From Rhodamnia argentea (lineage: Eukaryota > Streptophyta > Magnoliopsida > Myrtales > Myrtaceae): 64,000 nt of DNA. The notes under the pieces were generated by a model that worked only from the letters and a program-made list of their open reading frames with translations, was not told the origin of the DNA and made no database searches. Where the stretch lies: NCBI RefSeq assembly GCF_020921035.1, contig NC_063155.1:3891001-3955000 (forward strand), written 5' to 3'. The translations under genes were made by a program, and so were the position numbers. Positions within the stretch are counted from its first letter, which is position 1. Each line of letters opens with the position of its first letter. This document shows positions 12,500 through 24,874 of the stretch, one piece after another.

Positions 12500-13020
12500 T
12501 TTAACAGAAGAAGTAGAGTTGAAGTTGGCACAGGTAGTTTGCATGAACAAGAGCGTGGAAATGAACCCCAACCTCCGTTTCACGAGATCGAATTCCAAGA
12601 GATTGTCCTCCAATTGATGCCCTCCGATGACCACAGAAGTTCTCGGGTTCGAGCCGCCGTCAACGAACCCCAAGCACAAGACAACATCCTTCACATGCAT
12701 CATCGAATTCACGCCGAAGATCCTCCAAGACACACTCTCATCATGCAACCCCAGATCGATGGAGGGCACGGGCGGTCCGACTCTTGCACTCCCCAGGTTC
12801 TTGGAGCTTATGCAGTACTTGAAGGGCTCAACACTAGGAATCCTAGTCACGCCCTTGGTTTCTTCCATGAATACTTTGAGGACCGCCTCGAAGATCGATG
12901 TCTCCATCACGGTGTAAGGATCAACGGTGCTGATTTTTGTTCCCCCGTTGCCATCTTCGCCTATGTCCAATAGTGACATATTCAGTGGGACTGCTCGGCC
13001 GTTGATCTTGATGGAGGTCA
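12500..13020 (-). pseudogene. EDGP/GIP2-like 3' fragment
   Basis: Carries only the C-terminal lobe of a TAXI/EDGP-like protein, about 170 residues from the TSIKINGRAVPLN segment to the C-terminus. It shares long blocks with gene A, such as GGTKIS, PFKYCISSKNLGS and FVDGGSNPRTSVVIGGHQLED. The 5' end stops abruptly at about 13020 inside the codons for the TSIKI segment, and unrelated repeat sequence follows. At the 3' end the stop codon seen in gene A is lost by a one-base deletion in the T-run, so the frame reads through. The 3' flank (about 12365-12499) also matches gene A's 3' flank (17870-18090). It is a truncated duplicate of gene A, not a working gene. Confidence 0.88.
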
Positions 13021-13149
13021 CAAGTATATCAGTTTGGGATTTTTCATGATCAAAAAAATAATTTAGAGTAAATTTATCATAGGTGTACCAGTTTGGAATT
13101 TTTGGTGATATTAACCCTATAAATTAGAGGATAATGTCTCAATTTCCCA

Positions 13150-14330
13150 AGATGTGATCCCTTTGAGCCAAAATAGGAAAGTGATATCTTGAGAGAAACC
13201 CCAAACCAAGCCTACATAAAATCGAGGCTACGTGTGTGAGTAAGGATAAAAGTTGAGATTGAATAAAATTGATCATATCTCGAGGGTGGTTCTTGCCAAA
13301 CATATGATAAAGTCGGATATAAATGAAAAAGATAACCCCGATAGAAATATCCATTGGAAGGTGGGATAAACGTGGATATGATTTCTTAGAAGTGGATAGC
13401 TGGGTTTAATATGGCATTGTTTCATGCACTCAAAGCAAATTACATCCTTACCTTCTTCTTTGTCGATAGAGGATTTTTCAAGTTGCATGAATTGTCATCT
13501 TCCTTTGAAGTTTCTTCCTTTTCTAGTCATTCTTTTGAATTTTCTGACCATCAAGGCTATTTCTTCATCATCTTCATCTTCCTTTGAATATGCATCATTT
13601 GAGTGTTTTTATATATATATTATTTGAAAGCAATTTCATTTTTGCCTTTGGAATCATCCTCATCACTCAGGCGTTCAAATTCATAAGACATTAAAATTAC
13701 AACAAGCTCGTCAACTGATGGAGGCACCATCTTTGGGTTTCTCGAATTGAGGTTTTGATGTTGTTCCATTCTTTAGTGAGTCTCCTCAGGATTTTGTTTA
13801 CTCTTTTTGCTAAAGAGACTTCCTTTCCATAATAAGTCAAACCATTGACAATATCAGTAAACCTATTAATCATATCAGTAAAAGATTCATCAGATTGCAC
13901 TCTGAAAGATCCCTATTTTTCAAGTAAAATATTTGTCTTTGTTTCAATTTGACTACGTTAGTTCCCTCATAAGTGACTTGAAGATTGTCTAGAATTTTCT
14001 TTGCTATTTCACAAGAGCATACACGGTTATATCGAGTTGGAGATAAAGTATAATAAAAAGAATAAAGAGCTTTTGAATCTAACGCTTCTCTCATAGACAG
14101 ATCAGTGGGATTGATTATTTCCTGTTCTTCTGTAACTTCTTTGACATTGAGGCTGCTAGATTTGCTCCATTTTGCGTGACCTCCCACATTAGTGAATTAG
14201 TTAACTTGATGAAAGCTTTCATTTTATTTTGCTAGATATTGTAGTCTTTTCCATCAAAGTATGGAGGCCTGGTGTAGCTTTAACCTTCCATGATTCTTGC
14301 TCCAAGAATGCTAGCCATTGAAGATCTTTA
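13150..14330 (-). mobile_element. Ty1/copia gag fragment
   Basis: Minus-strand copia gag with interrupted frames. The gag core (SLNVKEVTEEQEI, then EALDSKALYSFYYTLSP) at 13870-14187 continues as FTDIVNGLTYYGKEV..NKILRRLTKEWN at 13697-13900. It ends in a zinc knuckle beginning CFECMKQCHIKP near 13430, whose later residues are altered. The gag start lies near 14310, directly after a primer binding site. No pol follows. A sister copy sits at 51.9-52.65 kb with its 5' part at 55.79 kb. Not functional. Confidence 0.84.
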
Positions 14331-14364
14331 GCTTAGAAGTAAACACCTCAAGTAACAAGTTTTA

Positions 14365-14380
14365 GGCTCTGATATCAATT
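14365..14380 (-). other. Copia primer binding site
   Basis: On the minus strand AATTGATATCAGAGCC sits between the LTR end and gag. It matches the initiator-Met-tRNA-type primer site (TGGTATCAGAGC) of plant copia elements with one change. Confidence 0.75.
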
Positions 14381-14822
14381 GTTGTTTGCTATAGTATTAC
14401 CTAGAGGGGGCGAATAAGTGAATATAATCAAACTTGGTTTAATAATGCGAAAATAAATGCTTCAAGTTTGATAGGGAAGGATATATATAAAACAAAACTA
14501 TGATGTGCTTCTATCAAACATCAAATAAATGCAAGTAAAAAATAGAAAATAAATCACATTAGATTATAGTGGTCCAGCATTTAGTAAAGCCTATGTCTAT
14601 TCTCCTGCACTAATAGCCTACTAGTTGGATTCCATCAAGTAATCAAAATAGAGATTATAGATAGATGTGATTGTTTGATCATAAACACTTCCAACAGAAG
14701 CAAGGGTTGCTTTTACTAAAGCTATCTTACTCTACACAGTTGAACTCTGTATTACATCTCTCACTAGATCTCACTTAAGCGCAAGTAGACAATATGTATA
14801 GCTCTCTTGAGATATTGATGAT

Positions 14823-14877
<55 letters not shown>

Positions 14878-15525
14878 ACCTTGTCCACCCCGTATACTCC
14901 TCGTCACCCAAGCTTCCTCTAGATAGAACCACACCGAGGATCAATCTTCAAACTAGCCGTTGATAGATTGATGAATAAGAATCACGTAGCTGTTTAGATT
15001 GAAGACATTAGAGATTTGAGGGGATTTTTTCGCCGCTATATAATCAAATCCTTGAATCCATATATCAAGCTTCTAATAAAGGAAAAATTATCTACGGGGT
15101 GATTGTCAATCAATCAAGATTACTCGTATAGAAAGTCACAACAATATCTTTTAAATTATTGGTCAATCAATATAACTTAGGAACGAAGTACTAAACTAGA
15201 TTATTGACCGTTAATGAGGGATATTTTCCTAATAAACATTTAAGAGTAAGTTTATGACAACAATAACGATTAATTGAGGATCAAAATATGTCTTGCCATA
15301 TGTGTTTCATATGAGTCCGCCTCTGTCTAGAAACCAACTTCTTTCAGAATAAGACATTTAGCAACTTATGTATAAGACGTAATGATATATTTGTAGAATT
15401 TCCTCAAAGAATTTTACAAAGTCTTTTCAACAAAGTATAATAGTTTTGTTTCCTTCAAAATCATAATATAATTTCTCTAGACATATGTTATTGACAAGAA
15501 CCATATTGGATTGAGTCAATGACAT
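14380..15525 (-). mobile_element. Copia 5' LTR (SIRE-like)
   Basis: LTR of the element whose gag is at 13.15-14.33 kb. Its minus-strand 3' end is CACCTAGAGGGGG-like, as in the sister LTR at 55961-56955, followed by the primer site. The upper boundary near 15525 is estimated from alignment by eye to that sister copy. It contains a long (TC)n tract at about 14822-14874. Confidence 0.62.
14822..14874. repeat. (TC)n microsatellite
   Basis: About 26 uninterrupted TC units inside the copia LTR. Confidence 0.95.
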
Positions 15526-16877
15526 TTTTTTAGGAAAAATCCCTTATGATGTTTTGATGATAACAAAATAATCAAAGGCTATTAATGCATTTATTGGTTG
15601 AGTAAAACCGGGTGAAAGATGCACAAGCCACTACACAAATATTGTCTTACTAGAATGTCTGAAGGTTATGAGTTCTCCAATAATGGTAAACAAGGCATTG
15701 GGCATAGAGGTGTTTACAAGCTGGAGGTAATCGAGTAGAAGGTGAACAAGCCTAGAACGGAAAGTTTGGTAAAGCTTGGAGGGACCTTGGTTAAGTGAAC
15801 ATCAAGGTAGAGCCATGATTGCCAATACACTTGGAGGGACCAGAAGATGGAAGCTCAAGTGAAGTTATGGATATTGCACCTGAAATTTTGGATATTGCAT
15901 CTGAAAGTCTAATGCTGCTGAAAGAACTTAAATGTTGTTTGAGGAGCTCAAACATTGTGCAAGGAGCTTAGACGTTGAGCGGGGAGCTCTTATGTTATAC
16001 GATGAGCTCGGACGTTGTTACATAGCTCAAGCTCTAAGGAAATATTTCATATGCAACGACTAAAATATCATGATATATATTTGAGATGTTGTAATTGAGA
16101 TTATATATCATCACAACGGCTAGCAAATCAAGTCGAATCGTTCTTAGAGATTCTCAATCTTGAAGATCAATCAAGGACGTGGATCAAGGGAGACGAGGAT
16201 GACTCACCTAATGAAGAACTCTATCTATGGAAATCGAAAATCATAATTGTACATGCAATTGGATCTAATGGCGGATTCTTTCCTTTGTCGACCTCAACGG
16301 TTATGAAATCCTTTGTATACAATCTCGTCCAAATGGGAAGTTTGGAGAGCGATCCTTTCGAGATCTTGCGACGGGCAGTTGGGGATGGAGAAGTATAAAA
16401 GGAGATCTCAAGGCTAAAGAGCGAAGACAACAGAGTAGGATCTTAAATTTCAAGATCAAGAGAGCTTCACATGCTTCATAAATTCTTGATCTAAACACTA
16501 TAATATTTAGAGGTTCACATCCAAGTAAGAGAGTGTTAGACAGGAAGTCTATAGGCTTGAGAATTATCATAACCTTTGAGATATTCACTAGTGGAATCCA
16601 AGAGATTGATTGTCAGCCTGAAGAAGTGGAGGTAGGCTTGAACAAAACCGAACCACTATAAATTCTCTGTACAAATTCTCTATCCCTTAAACTCTTTGTT
16701 ATTATATTGTGATAGTTGAATTGTGCATGCGGCTGCATCTAAGAACACCTCAAATCTTGTTAGCGATCATCATCCGAACTAAGCTTTGAGCTTATCTGTT
16801 TTAATTTCCTAGTGATTTTTAAAGTTCATTGAAATCACCTATTCACCCCTTTCTAGGTGATAACACTAGCTCCTACA
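15520..16877 (+). mobile_element. SIRE-like copia LTR in opposite orientation
   Basis: The plus strand reads TAGGAAAAATCCCTTATGATG then TTTTGATGATAACAAA near its start. It ends with ATTCACCCCTTTCTAGGTG and CTCCTACA, both characteristic of SIRE/Maximus-type LTRs. No gag or pol follows, so it is a solo or truncated LTR placed back-to-back with the minus-strand copia LTR on its left. Several short repeats (GAGCTTAGACGTTG-type, 15930-16030) occur inside. Ends are approximate. Confidence 0.6.
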
Positions 16878-16879
16878 AC

Positions 16880-17865
16880 ATTGACATTTAACTGCCCATT
16901 AACAATATTTTCTAATATGTAACTTCTTATAAAACGTTGCTAAATAATAGGAGATTATGTAATTTCTTGTCACCTTATACATATATGTATTTATATATGT
17001 TTCGTATCTATATTTATTATGTATTTTATATTTTCATTACATATATAAGGAATGATGGAGGAAATTAAACAAAAATGAAAACAAAGAGAGGGAAAATAAT
17101 TGACAAATAAGTTTATAAAAACGAAGTAGAAGAAACCCGACTTTAATGAACAAATTTAAATTTGAAATGGATCTTTTCGTAACTTTGTGATTCACGTTGA
17201 AGTTTCACAAAAAAGGGAGAGAGCCACAGCACTATATTTTTGCAAATCGCAAAGGTGAATAATGATTTCTCTCTTTTACTAGATTTGACATTTTGGATAA
17301 TTTACCTTGTCCATGTCATTATAGCCCATCTACATCTCTTGTCATTGTTGAGCGGTGGCTCTAGAATGTTATTATGAGCTATTTTACTCTTTAAGACCTA
17401 AATTTCACAATAATTGTGAATTGAATGATAGAGGTTATTAGCTTTCGTGCATTTGTGATTTCTTTAGCATTTAATTATGAGAGATTCTTACCATCTTTGT
17501 TAGTTCATTTATATGAATATATTGTTTATACTAAACAATAGACACGATATGATATGAAAATATACGGTTTTATTCACCAAACAAGATAATATAGCAAAAT
17601 CTCCTTTTTTTTTTTTTTTAATTTTATCCTATTCAGTCAAATCCTAGCTAAAAATTTAAACGACCAAGCACAATCTTAGTGATGATTGCACTCGCTGCTA
17701 AGACACTACATAATTGTCATTAAAAGTCAAACTTCTTGTAGTACAAAATGCAAAATGACACGTGGCCAATTGTGGTGCAAGCTTGCATTAATGTTTTTCA
17801 ATATGTTAAGGTTGGTCCACTAGGCTGGAGTCAAGTTGCATTTTTGGAGAAACCGATGTAAATTT
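16880..17865. other. AT-rich spacer, no gene seen
   Basis: Low-complexity AT-rich sequence with a T-tract near 17610. No convincing coding region or RNA gene is seen. Confidence 0.5.
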
Positions 17866-18090
17866 GTATGTCATGTTGATGCTGCATATGTTATATTATA
17901 AAAACCGTTTCTTTAAGATAAAGGAAGGACCATTTTTAATCACATTGCAGAACCAGAGATAATCCACCTTTTTTTATTTTGATAATCAAAGATAATCCAC
18001 TTTAGGAATAACAGTATGATAAACCAATGATACCAGTAAACGGCGAAAAATCCAGCTCGATAACGGAAAGGTAGTAAAGTCTCCACTTCT

Positions 18091-19725
18091 TTAAACAGAA
18101 GAAGTAAAGTTGAAGTTGGCACATGTGGTTTGCATGAACAAGAGCGAGGAGCTGAATCCCAACCTCCGTTTCACGAGATCGAATTGCAAGAGATTGTCCT
18201 CCAATTGGTGCCCTCCAATGACCACAGAAGTTCTTGGGTTGAAGCCGCCATCGACAAACCCCAAGCACAAGACGTCGTCCTTCACTTGCACCATAGAATT
18301 CATTCCGAAGATCCTCCAAGACACACTCTCATTATGCAACCCCAGATCGATGGCGGGCACGGGCGGTCCAACTCTTGTACTCCCCAGGTTCTTGGAGCTT
18401 ATGCAGTACTCGAAAGGCTTAACACTAGCAACCCTAGTCATGCCCTTGGTTTCTTCCATGAACACTTTAAGGACAGCCTTGAAGATCGACCTCTCCATCA
18501 TGGTGTATGGATTAACAGTGCTGATCTTTGTTCCCCCGTTGCCTTCCTTGTCGATGTTCAGTAGTGAATCGTTGAGCTGGACTGCTTGCCCATTGATCTT
18601 GATGGAGGTGAGACGGATGAAGTAGTCGGTCGAAGGGTCCTCAGAGTACTTTCCCGCGGTGGCTTTTGGGTTGAGAATTAGGGGAGTGTACATGAGGGAA
18701 CTAGAGATCTCTTTCTTAAATTGGAATTCGTATGGTCCGTCGCCAAAGATGATGACTCCATTTGATTGCGAGGAGGAGCTCAAGCACATGGCAAAGATAC
18801 GTTGGAATTTGAAAGCCGAAGCAAACAGCGAAGGGAGGGAAACTAGTGATCGTCCGAGCCCGGCAATTCCCTGAGCAAAACATTGTCAAGTCCGAGTTAG
18901 CATATATCTTAGCCATGATATCAATTGAGATAGACCATAAAGTGTACTTCATTTGTCTGATGGAACAAGTAATTTCTCTGGATGACATATATGGATCATA
19001 TCATTGTAAAAAAAAATGTGATCGTGTCATTTTTCCCGTACGAATACAACTTATTAAACAACCATTACCACCTTGGTGATCATGCGCGGTCCACACCCGG
19101 CCATCACTATCCTAACATGCTATTGAGACGGGCCAAGTTGGACTGTATCTAGGTAAGTACTTCAACTGTTGTATGGCCTGTTAACTGTAGTCTGTCATAC
19201 CTTGGCCCCATTAGAGAGGCCTTTGAGAAGCGAATGAGTGCCGCAAGCAAAGAACAGCCCCGGGACAGAAACCAGGGGCCCGGCGCTTCTCCCATCAGTG
19301 GACTGAACCAACACGGCATCAGCTGCCATCACGCCACTGTTGATGGTGTCGGTGAGCGGATTGTAAAGCAAGTGGTAGCAAGTGTTGTTGTTGCATCCCG
19401 GTCTAGGCGGAGCAGGACACATAACTAGACAAGCCCCCGATCGCGAGATCTTACAGATTTTGGAGTCGCAAGGGACGGGCCTATATGAAGAGGAAACATA
19501 ACCCTTCTCACAATCCACCCACATGAATCGGCCTCCAACGTCGATGGTCAGCTTAATGGGCACAAGAGGGGTTCTTTGCTTGATTTGGGTGGTGTACTGG
19601 AGCAACGAGGAGTCCTTGGTCACAGGAAGAAGGAGGGCTTTGGGTTGAAAAGCTTTGGCTTGCGCTTGTGAAATCGTGAGGAAGAGGAAGAAGGAAAGGA
19701 AAACCAAATAACTAGAAGAGGCCAT
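18091..19725 (-). CDS. Gene A: EDGP/GIP2-like secreted aspartic-protease homologue
   Basis: Two exons, 19725-19201 and 18870-18091, give about 434 residues, the normal family length. The GT donor (GTATGA) at 19200-19199 and AG acceptor at 18872-18871 define a 330-bp phase-0 intron between SNGAK and GIAGLGRS. The ATG at 19725 is chosen because a signal peptide (about residues 1-23) follows directly and a TATA box lies about 50 bp upstream. The TAXI_N lobe (about 45-205) has DVGG (62-65) where active pepsins have DTG, and the Cys-rich RPGCNNNTC motif. The TAXI_C lobe has NGGTKIST in place of the second DTG. Known members (carrot EDGP, tobacco GIP2, wheat TAXI) are extracellular and some bind and inhibit microbial endoglucanases or xylanases. 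Inhibitor activity here is inference. No break is visible. Confidence 0.9.
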
Positions 19726-19775
19726 GGATGCAAAGTGGAAGAAGACGGATTTGATGGTTTGGATTGGTGGGTCTC

Positions 19776-19782
19776 TTTTATA
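19776..19782 (-). promoter_or_regulatory. TATA box of gene A
   Basis: TATAAAA on the minus strand, about 50 bp before the ATG. A TATA motif sits at nearly the same distance in the other family members of the window. Confidence 0.7.
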
Positions 19783-19839
19783 GGCGTTTGAATATTTTTT
19801 GGGGCCATGCATGTGCTTTTGGGAAAAAGTGTCAAGAAA

Positions 19840-20541
19840 AATTCTTAAAACCTATTATAATCATGCCAATTTAATCATAAGCTTTTTGTATTTATGCCAA
19901 ATCAGTCTTATATAACGCGTAAGATTATCAACATTCATGTCTATGATTTCCGATCAAAATTGATCGGTTGGACTCAATTGATATAAATTGAAAAGGTTTA
20001 AGACTAAATTAACACAATTAAAAAATTTTAAAATTCAATTGTACATCTACAATTAGATTTAAGAGTTTTTCGACGCTTTTCCCTATGCTTTTGAATCTCA
20101 TGAATGTGGTCAAATTGTGGAGGCGTAAAGAGGCATGGTCATGTGTTAGATGCATCGGGCCTAGAGACCTCATTTTCAGTGGATTTTAAGGCACGGGGAG
20201 GACTGACAGAGTGCAATTTGTTTGACTTTGACTCTCTCGAATCCGTGCAATTGAAGTTTTTTTTTTTTTTTTTGGTCCATGCAATTGAGACATTGACAAC
20301 CAGCTTTGTGTCCGTTTTCACACGATTAGCCATGTGATTGATGAAATTGTTCAGACTAGTAATAGAAGATAGAAAAGAAGAACTGCTGTTTATGTGATGA
20401 TTGACTTTGCGCTCGCTTTATGCTATTTAACGTTCACGGTCCGAGAACATACTCCATAAAATGGAGCCGATCCCGTTGACTGATGACCTAAGTTTAAGAT
20501 CAATTTCTTCAAGGATCATATGATGCATGATTATTAAATGA
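19840..20541. other. Spacer, no gene seen
   Basis: Contains a dispersed-repeat-like stretch (about 19850-20070) with ATGCCAATTTAATC-type wording that resembles the ends of the TIR element at 20542-21576. A T-run is at 20258-20273. No coding region is supported. Confidence 0.45.
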
Positions 20542-21576
20542 GAAAATTACCAAAAAAATCTTAAACTTATTGTAATTATATCAATTCAGTTTTAATTTTT
20601 TTTTTCTGATTTAGTGCTAAACCTTTTGCGGTTATGCCAGTTCAGCCAACCATCCAGCTAATTTTAGCCATCTAGCAATGATGTGGATGCCGACCAGCCA
20701 GCAATCTAATATTTTAATACATTTTGAATTTTTTTATTTTCTTTCTAATTTTTTTTTTTTTAACTTTCTACCATTTCTTCTTCCCACTCCTCCCTCACCC
20801 CGGTAGCCACCGGAATTTTGACTTGAGATTCAAGTTCTTAGTCAACTGGAAAAATCACAAGCACAAGAGATAAAGATCAGGCCTTTGATGAGGTGAAGCA
20901 TTCAACCGGGAACAAAACATAGCCAGAGCTTCGGCCGAATCCAAGTCGTAAAACCCCAGAGGCTCGTACAGAGGATTCGCCTTGGGGGGCTCCACGTACC
21001 CTCTGCCTTCCATCACCTGGTCCGCGCTCTTCTTCTTCACCTCCGTGGTAAGATCGAGCAGCAACCTCGCCACTGCCTTCATCTCCCCCGTCAACGCCTC
21101 CCAGATCCCGTGGTTGAAAACCCTAAAACACCCCCACTCCTCGGCGGCTCCCAGATCCCATGGTTGAACATTCTTTCTCATCCAGCGGAGGTTGAGGCCG
21201 GGTGAGTTTCGGCTGACCCCACCCGAAGACGGCGAGGTTGAGCCTTGCAAGATATGGGCTAGCGAGGATTGGTCTTGCGCGGCCACAGCCTCGCCATGGC
21301 TAGGGCGAGGTATCCCTCGCTAGCCGGCTAAGGAAGGAGTGGGAAGAAGAAAAGGTACAAAGAAAAAGTAAATAAAAAATAAAACAAAAATCAAAATCAA
21401 AAAGAAAAAATTAAATCATTTTAAAAAAAATTAGGTCACCTCCTGGCGTCCATGTTAGCACCGACCGTCCAAAATTTGCCGGATGGATTGAATTCGCACA
21501 ATTGCAAAAGATTTAGAATTCAATTAAAAAAATTTGGAACCGAATTGGCACAATTAAAATATGTTTGGGAATTTTC
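20542..21576. mobile_element. Pack-MULE-like TIR element
   Basis: The left end GAAAATTACCAAAAAAATCT and the right end (inverted: GAAAATTCCCAAACATATTT) form a long, imperfect terminal inverted repeat of about 90-110 bp. Flanking 9-mers ATTAAATGA and GTTCAATAA agree at 6 of 9 bases, which may be a decayed target duplication. There is no transposase. The interior carries a fragment of a cellular gene (separate entry), the hallmark of a Pack-MULE. The superfamily assignment rests on TIR length and content and is inference. Confidence 0.62.
20880..21200 (-). pseudogene. Captured 2-oxoglutarate dioxygenase (DAO-like) fragment
   Basis: The minus strand translates to a piece of the N-terminal DIOX_N region of a 2-oxoglutarate/Fe(II) dioxygenase. 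It has EEWGCFRVFNHGI, then GEMKAVARLLLDL, NPLYEPLGFYD and FCSRLNASPHQR. The wording is closest, from memory of the family, to DAO-type (auxin-oxidising) dioxygenases. The iron-binding HxD..H and the RxS motif of the catalytic core are absent, and the surrounding sequence is non-coding element DNA. It lies wholly inside the TIR element at 20542-21576, so it is a captured fragment, not a gene. A short PWDLGAAEEW-coding stretch appears twice (duplicated CCCAGATCCC.TGGTTGAA). Confidence 0.72.
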
Positions 21577-23354
21577 GTTCAATAATGGATGTTATTATAT
21601 AAATTTTGATGATTCATTTAGTTATTTATTGTATAAGAAAATTAAGGATCGACCCGAATCCTAATAAATTTTTTTATTAAATTACATTTGCATATTATAA
21701 GTATTTTAATAGTAAAAAGGCCACAATGATCGTTTAGACCTTTACAGATAAATGATGTATTGGTTATTATGTGGAGACTTCCTATCTTCATCTTTTTGAA
21801 TTATTAGCTCTTTTTGTAATACTGTGGATACTCCTAAGCTATTGTTCTATATTTGCTCTACAATACTTATATTTTACATGCATAAAACACACAAAATCTT
21901 ATATTTTACACACACAAAACATGAAAAATCTTACATGGTTAATTGATCCTATTTTATGTCGTTATAATTGCTCATAAGTTTCACTTCAATTTAATGATAG
22001 TTTAGTATGCATGTCATCTCGTATGTCATGTTAGGTCATCAACACATTTTTTGTGCAACCTAGTGTATTTATTAATATTTCAATCGTGTTAAATTAAAAC
22101 TTATATAGTCATAGCATTTATTTTAAGTCATGCTTACTTTAAACAAGAAAAATCCCATAAAAATTTATGGGCATTGCATTTAAAAATCATGTCTTGGCCA
22201 TGTATGCATTGTTTGGTTTTGAGTTATTATTTTGCAGAACACTTGGCACACTGGATGACAATGGAGCCTCGCTTTTGTTTTGCTTAACACATCAGAGGTA
22301 TTGGCCATATTTCTGCTGTCTGTTTACTGCTTTGATTATTGGGCGTTACTTCACTTGATTGCAAACTCGCATAATTACCCCTCGCGAGATAGCGGCTTAG
22401 GATGAAATTGACTCGGAATGCTCGCAAAATAATAATAATAATAATAATAATAATTCAAATAAAGGGAGAATACTGAAAAGGGCATTGGATTTTATCTAGC
22501 ATGATCAAATCCATGTATCCAAGAATCTTTGATTCGCAAAAGTAAAATGTTCTCTCACATTTTATTTGAGTTTCTAATTGACTAATAGTCCACTAGTGGC
22601 AACTCTTAGCAGCAAGGTCGCGACAAGGTCGCAAAAGTAAAATATTCTCTCGCATTTATTTAACGTGAGCGATTGTCTCGTGAGAGGAACCTTTGTACCC
22701 GTTTAATAGTTCATTAACTTTCCTGTTGTGTTTGATCTCGAGGAAGGTCACGATAAGAGGGGATTAGTAAATAACCAACCCAAAACTATCACGTGGTAGT
22801 TGCAGGCTTGGTCTGGCAGCACCCCAATGCCACATTGGCATGGCGCTGCGTTGGTCGGTGTTCTACTTAAATTTTGATGACACATTTAGTCATTTATTGC
22901 ATAGAAAAATTAGGATCGACCCAACCCTAGAATAAAAATGTTATTAATTTGCATATAAGGAGGATTAGGATTTTAATAGTAATAAGCCCATATAAATTGC
23001 ATTATAATTAGCCTGGTACAGGAAGACTTTGAGCTTAATTAAATTAATTGCATTAAGAGCACAAGAAGACAGAGTTAGAGCAAACTCACTTTGCTCTTAA
23101 TATAGCCGAAAATCTCACATTGGAAACAAATGAGGAGTGCTAAGCTAGCAAAGATCGCGTTCTTCTATTAAATTTGGAGAATAATAAAGCCTATTTAGTT
23201 CAAAATTTCGGTTGCTGGAAAGGCAATACAATAGATATCTTATTTTCATATAACCACACAATTTCTTTGGTTCAATTAGGAAAAGGGTATACTATCTCAA
23301 GAAAAGCCCTAATTTTAAGCTTACATAAGGGCTTGTTCTCATCAAGTTTGTAGG
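21577..23354. other. AT-rich spacer with an internal duplication, no gene
   Basis: Two similar segments, about 21590-21730 and 22866-23000, share ATTTTGATGA.TCATTTAGT.ATTTATTG and GGATCGACCC, so this spacer has been partly duplicated. A (TAA)n run is at about 22430-22453. No supported coding region. Confidence 0.5.
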
Positions 23355-23501
23355 TTATAGATTTAGAGAAGTGAGTAATGGAATGCTTGATTTACAATTA
23401 GGCACAAAGCCGATATAAGTATACATACAAAGAAGGGTATAAACATAAATACATACACTAAAGGAAAAATCCTAGTCCTAATATATACAATATATCTAAC
23501 A
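23355..23501 (-). repeat. Copia 3' LTR (147 bp)
   Basis: Right-hand end in transcription direction. Its last bases are TTATAG on the plus strand where the partner has TGATAG, so the terminal CA is mutated. Confidence 0.9.
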
Positions 23502-23519
23502 CCCTCCCTCAAACTCAAG

Positions 23520-24874
23520 GTGGGTCAACCAATGAGAGTTTGGAAAGAAGAGCAACAAATCGTTGTGATGTAAGAGATTTGGTGAATAAGTCGACAAGCC
23601 AGGCTGTAGAGGTTACGAAGGGAAGATAAATGATACGTGCTTGGAGCTAATGATGCATAATATCACAATTAATGTTGATGTGCTTGGTACGCTCTTGAAA
23701 GACCTGATTTGCAGCAATGTGAATAGCACTCTTGTTGTTACAATGAAGAGGAATGGGATTAGAGGAGGCAATACCAAGATTAGCAAAGAGACGACGAAGC
23801 CAAATAATCTCAACTGTAGTGTCAGCCATAGCACGATACTCAGATTCGGTAGAAGAGCGAGACACGACAGGCTTCTTCTTGGCGCGCCAAGAAATTAGAG
23901 AATCACTTAGAAAGACACAAAATCCCAAAATGGACTTGCGGTCAGTAACATCCGAAGCCCAATTAGCATAAGAGTAAGCATGAAGAGCAAGTGAGGAAGT
24001 TGATGAAAGAAAAATCGAGCGTATCGTAGTACCACGAAGATATCGCAAAATTCGAAGTACAGCAGCATAATGAATTGTACGAGGAGCCGCTACAAACTCA
24101 TTGACAAGATGAACAACATAGGCGATATCAAGACGAGTAGTCGTAAGATAGAACAAGACTACAAACAAGAGCCCCGTAGCGAATGACATCAAACCGAGGG
24201 TCACCATAATCTGGACAAAGCTGTAAATGAAGTTCAACAGAAGTAGCCGCCGTACGAGTATCGAATAACTCAAGCACGAGCCGAATGTCAGCGATGTACT
24301 TCTGCTAGGAGAGAAGAATCCTACTTCCATTGCGAGCAACCTCAATACCGAGAAAATAACATAAGAAACCCAAATCCTTCATAGCAAACTAACGGTGAAG
24401 ATATTGCTTAGTATAATCAATATGAGTAGAGTCATCCTCAGTAATAATCATATCATCAACATAGAGTAGCAAAATAGTACAACTAACAGGAGAAGTGTGA
24501 GTGAACATAGCATGATCATTTTCACTCCGAACAAAACCAGCTGGCCGAATAACATCTGCAAAATGTTCAAACCAAGCTCGAGAAGCCTGTTTGAGACCAT
24601 AAAGGGTCCGACGAAGATGACAAACTTGACCAGGAGAATGAACCGGACCGGGAGGTGGCTGTATATAGAGTTCCTCTTGAAGAACCCCATGAAGAAAAGC
24701 ATTCTTCACATCAAGCTGAAAAAGAGGCCGATTATGAATAGATGCGATCGCAAGAAGAGTATGAACAGAAGCCATTTTGGCAACAGGAGTAAAGGTCTCC
24801 TCATAATAAATCCCATACTCCTTGATCAAAATCACGTGTGACGAGACGCGCTTTATAGCGCTCAATACTACCAT
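23520..24874 (-). pseudogene. Copia reverse transcriptase and RNase H (decayed)
   Basis: RT at 24389-24874: ETFTPVAKMASV, then FQLDVKNAFLHG, the LYGLKQASRAW segment and the active site LLYVDDMIIT. After a stop near 24389 the frame resumes as FLGIEVARNGSRILLS. RNase H follows at 23647-24345 with SWRAKKKPVVSRSSTESEYRA and the LHCNNKSAIHIAAN segment. The motifs are well preserved but the coding frame is interrupted several times. Confidence 0.9.

Noticed and set aside
12374-12973. Plus-strand frame of 199 codons
   Set aside because: Antisense shadow of the EDGP-like pseudogene; the minus strand carries the family motifs.
18110-18625. Plus-strand frames of 144-171 codons over gene A
   Set aside because: Antisense shadows of exon 2; no independent features.
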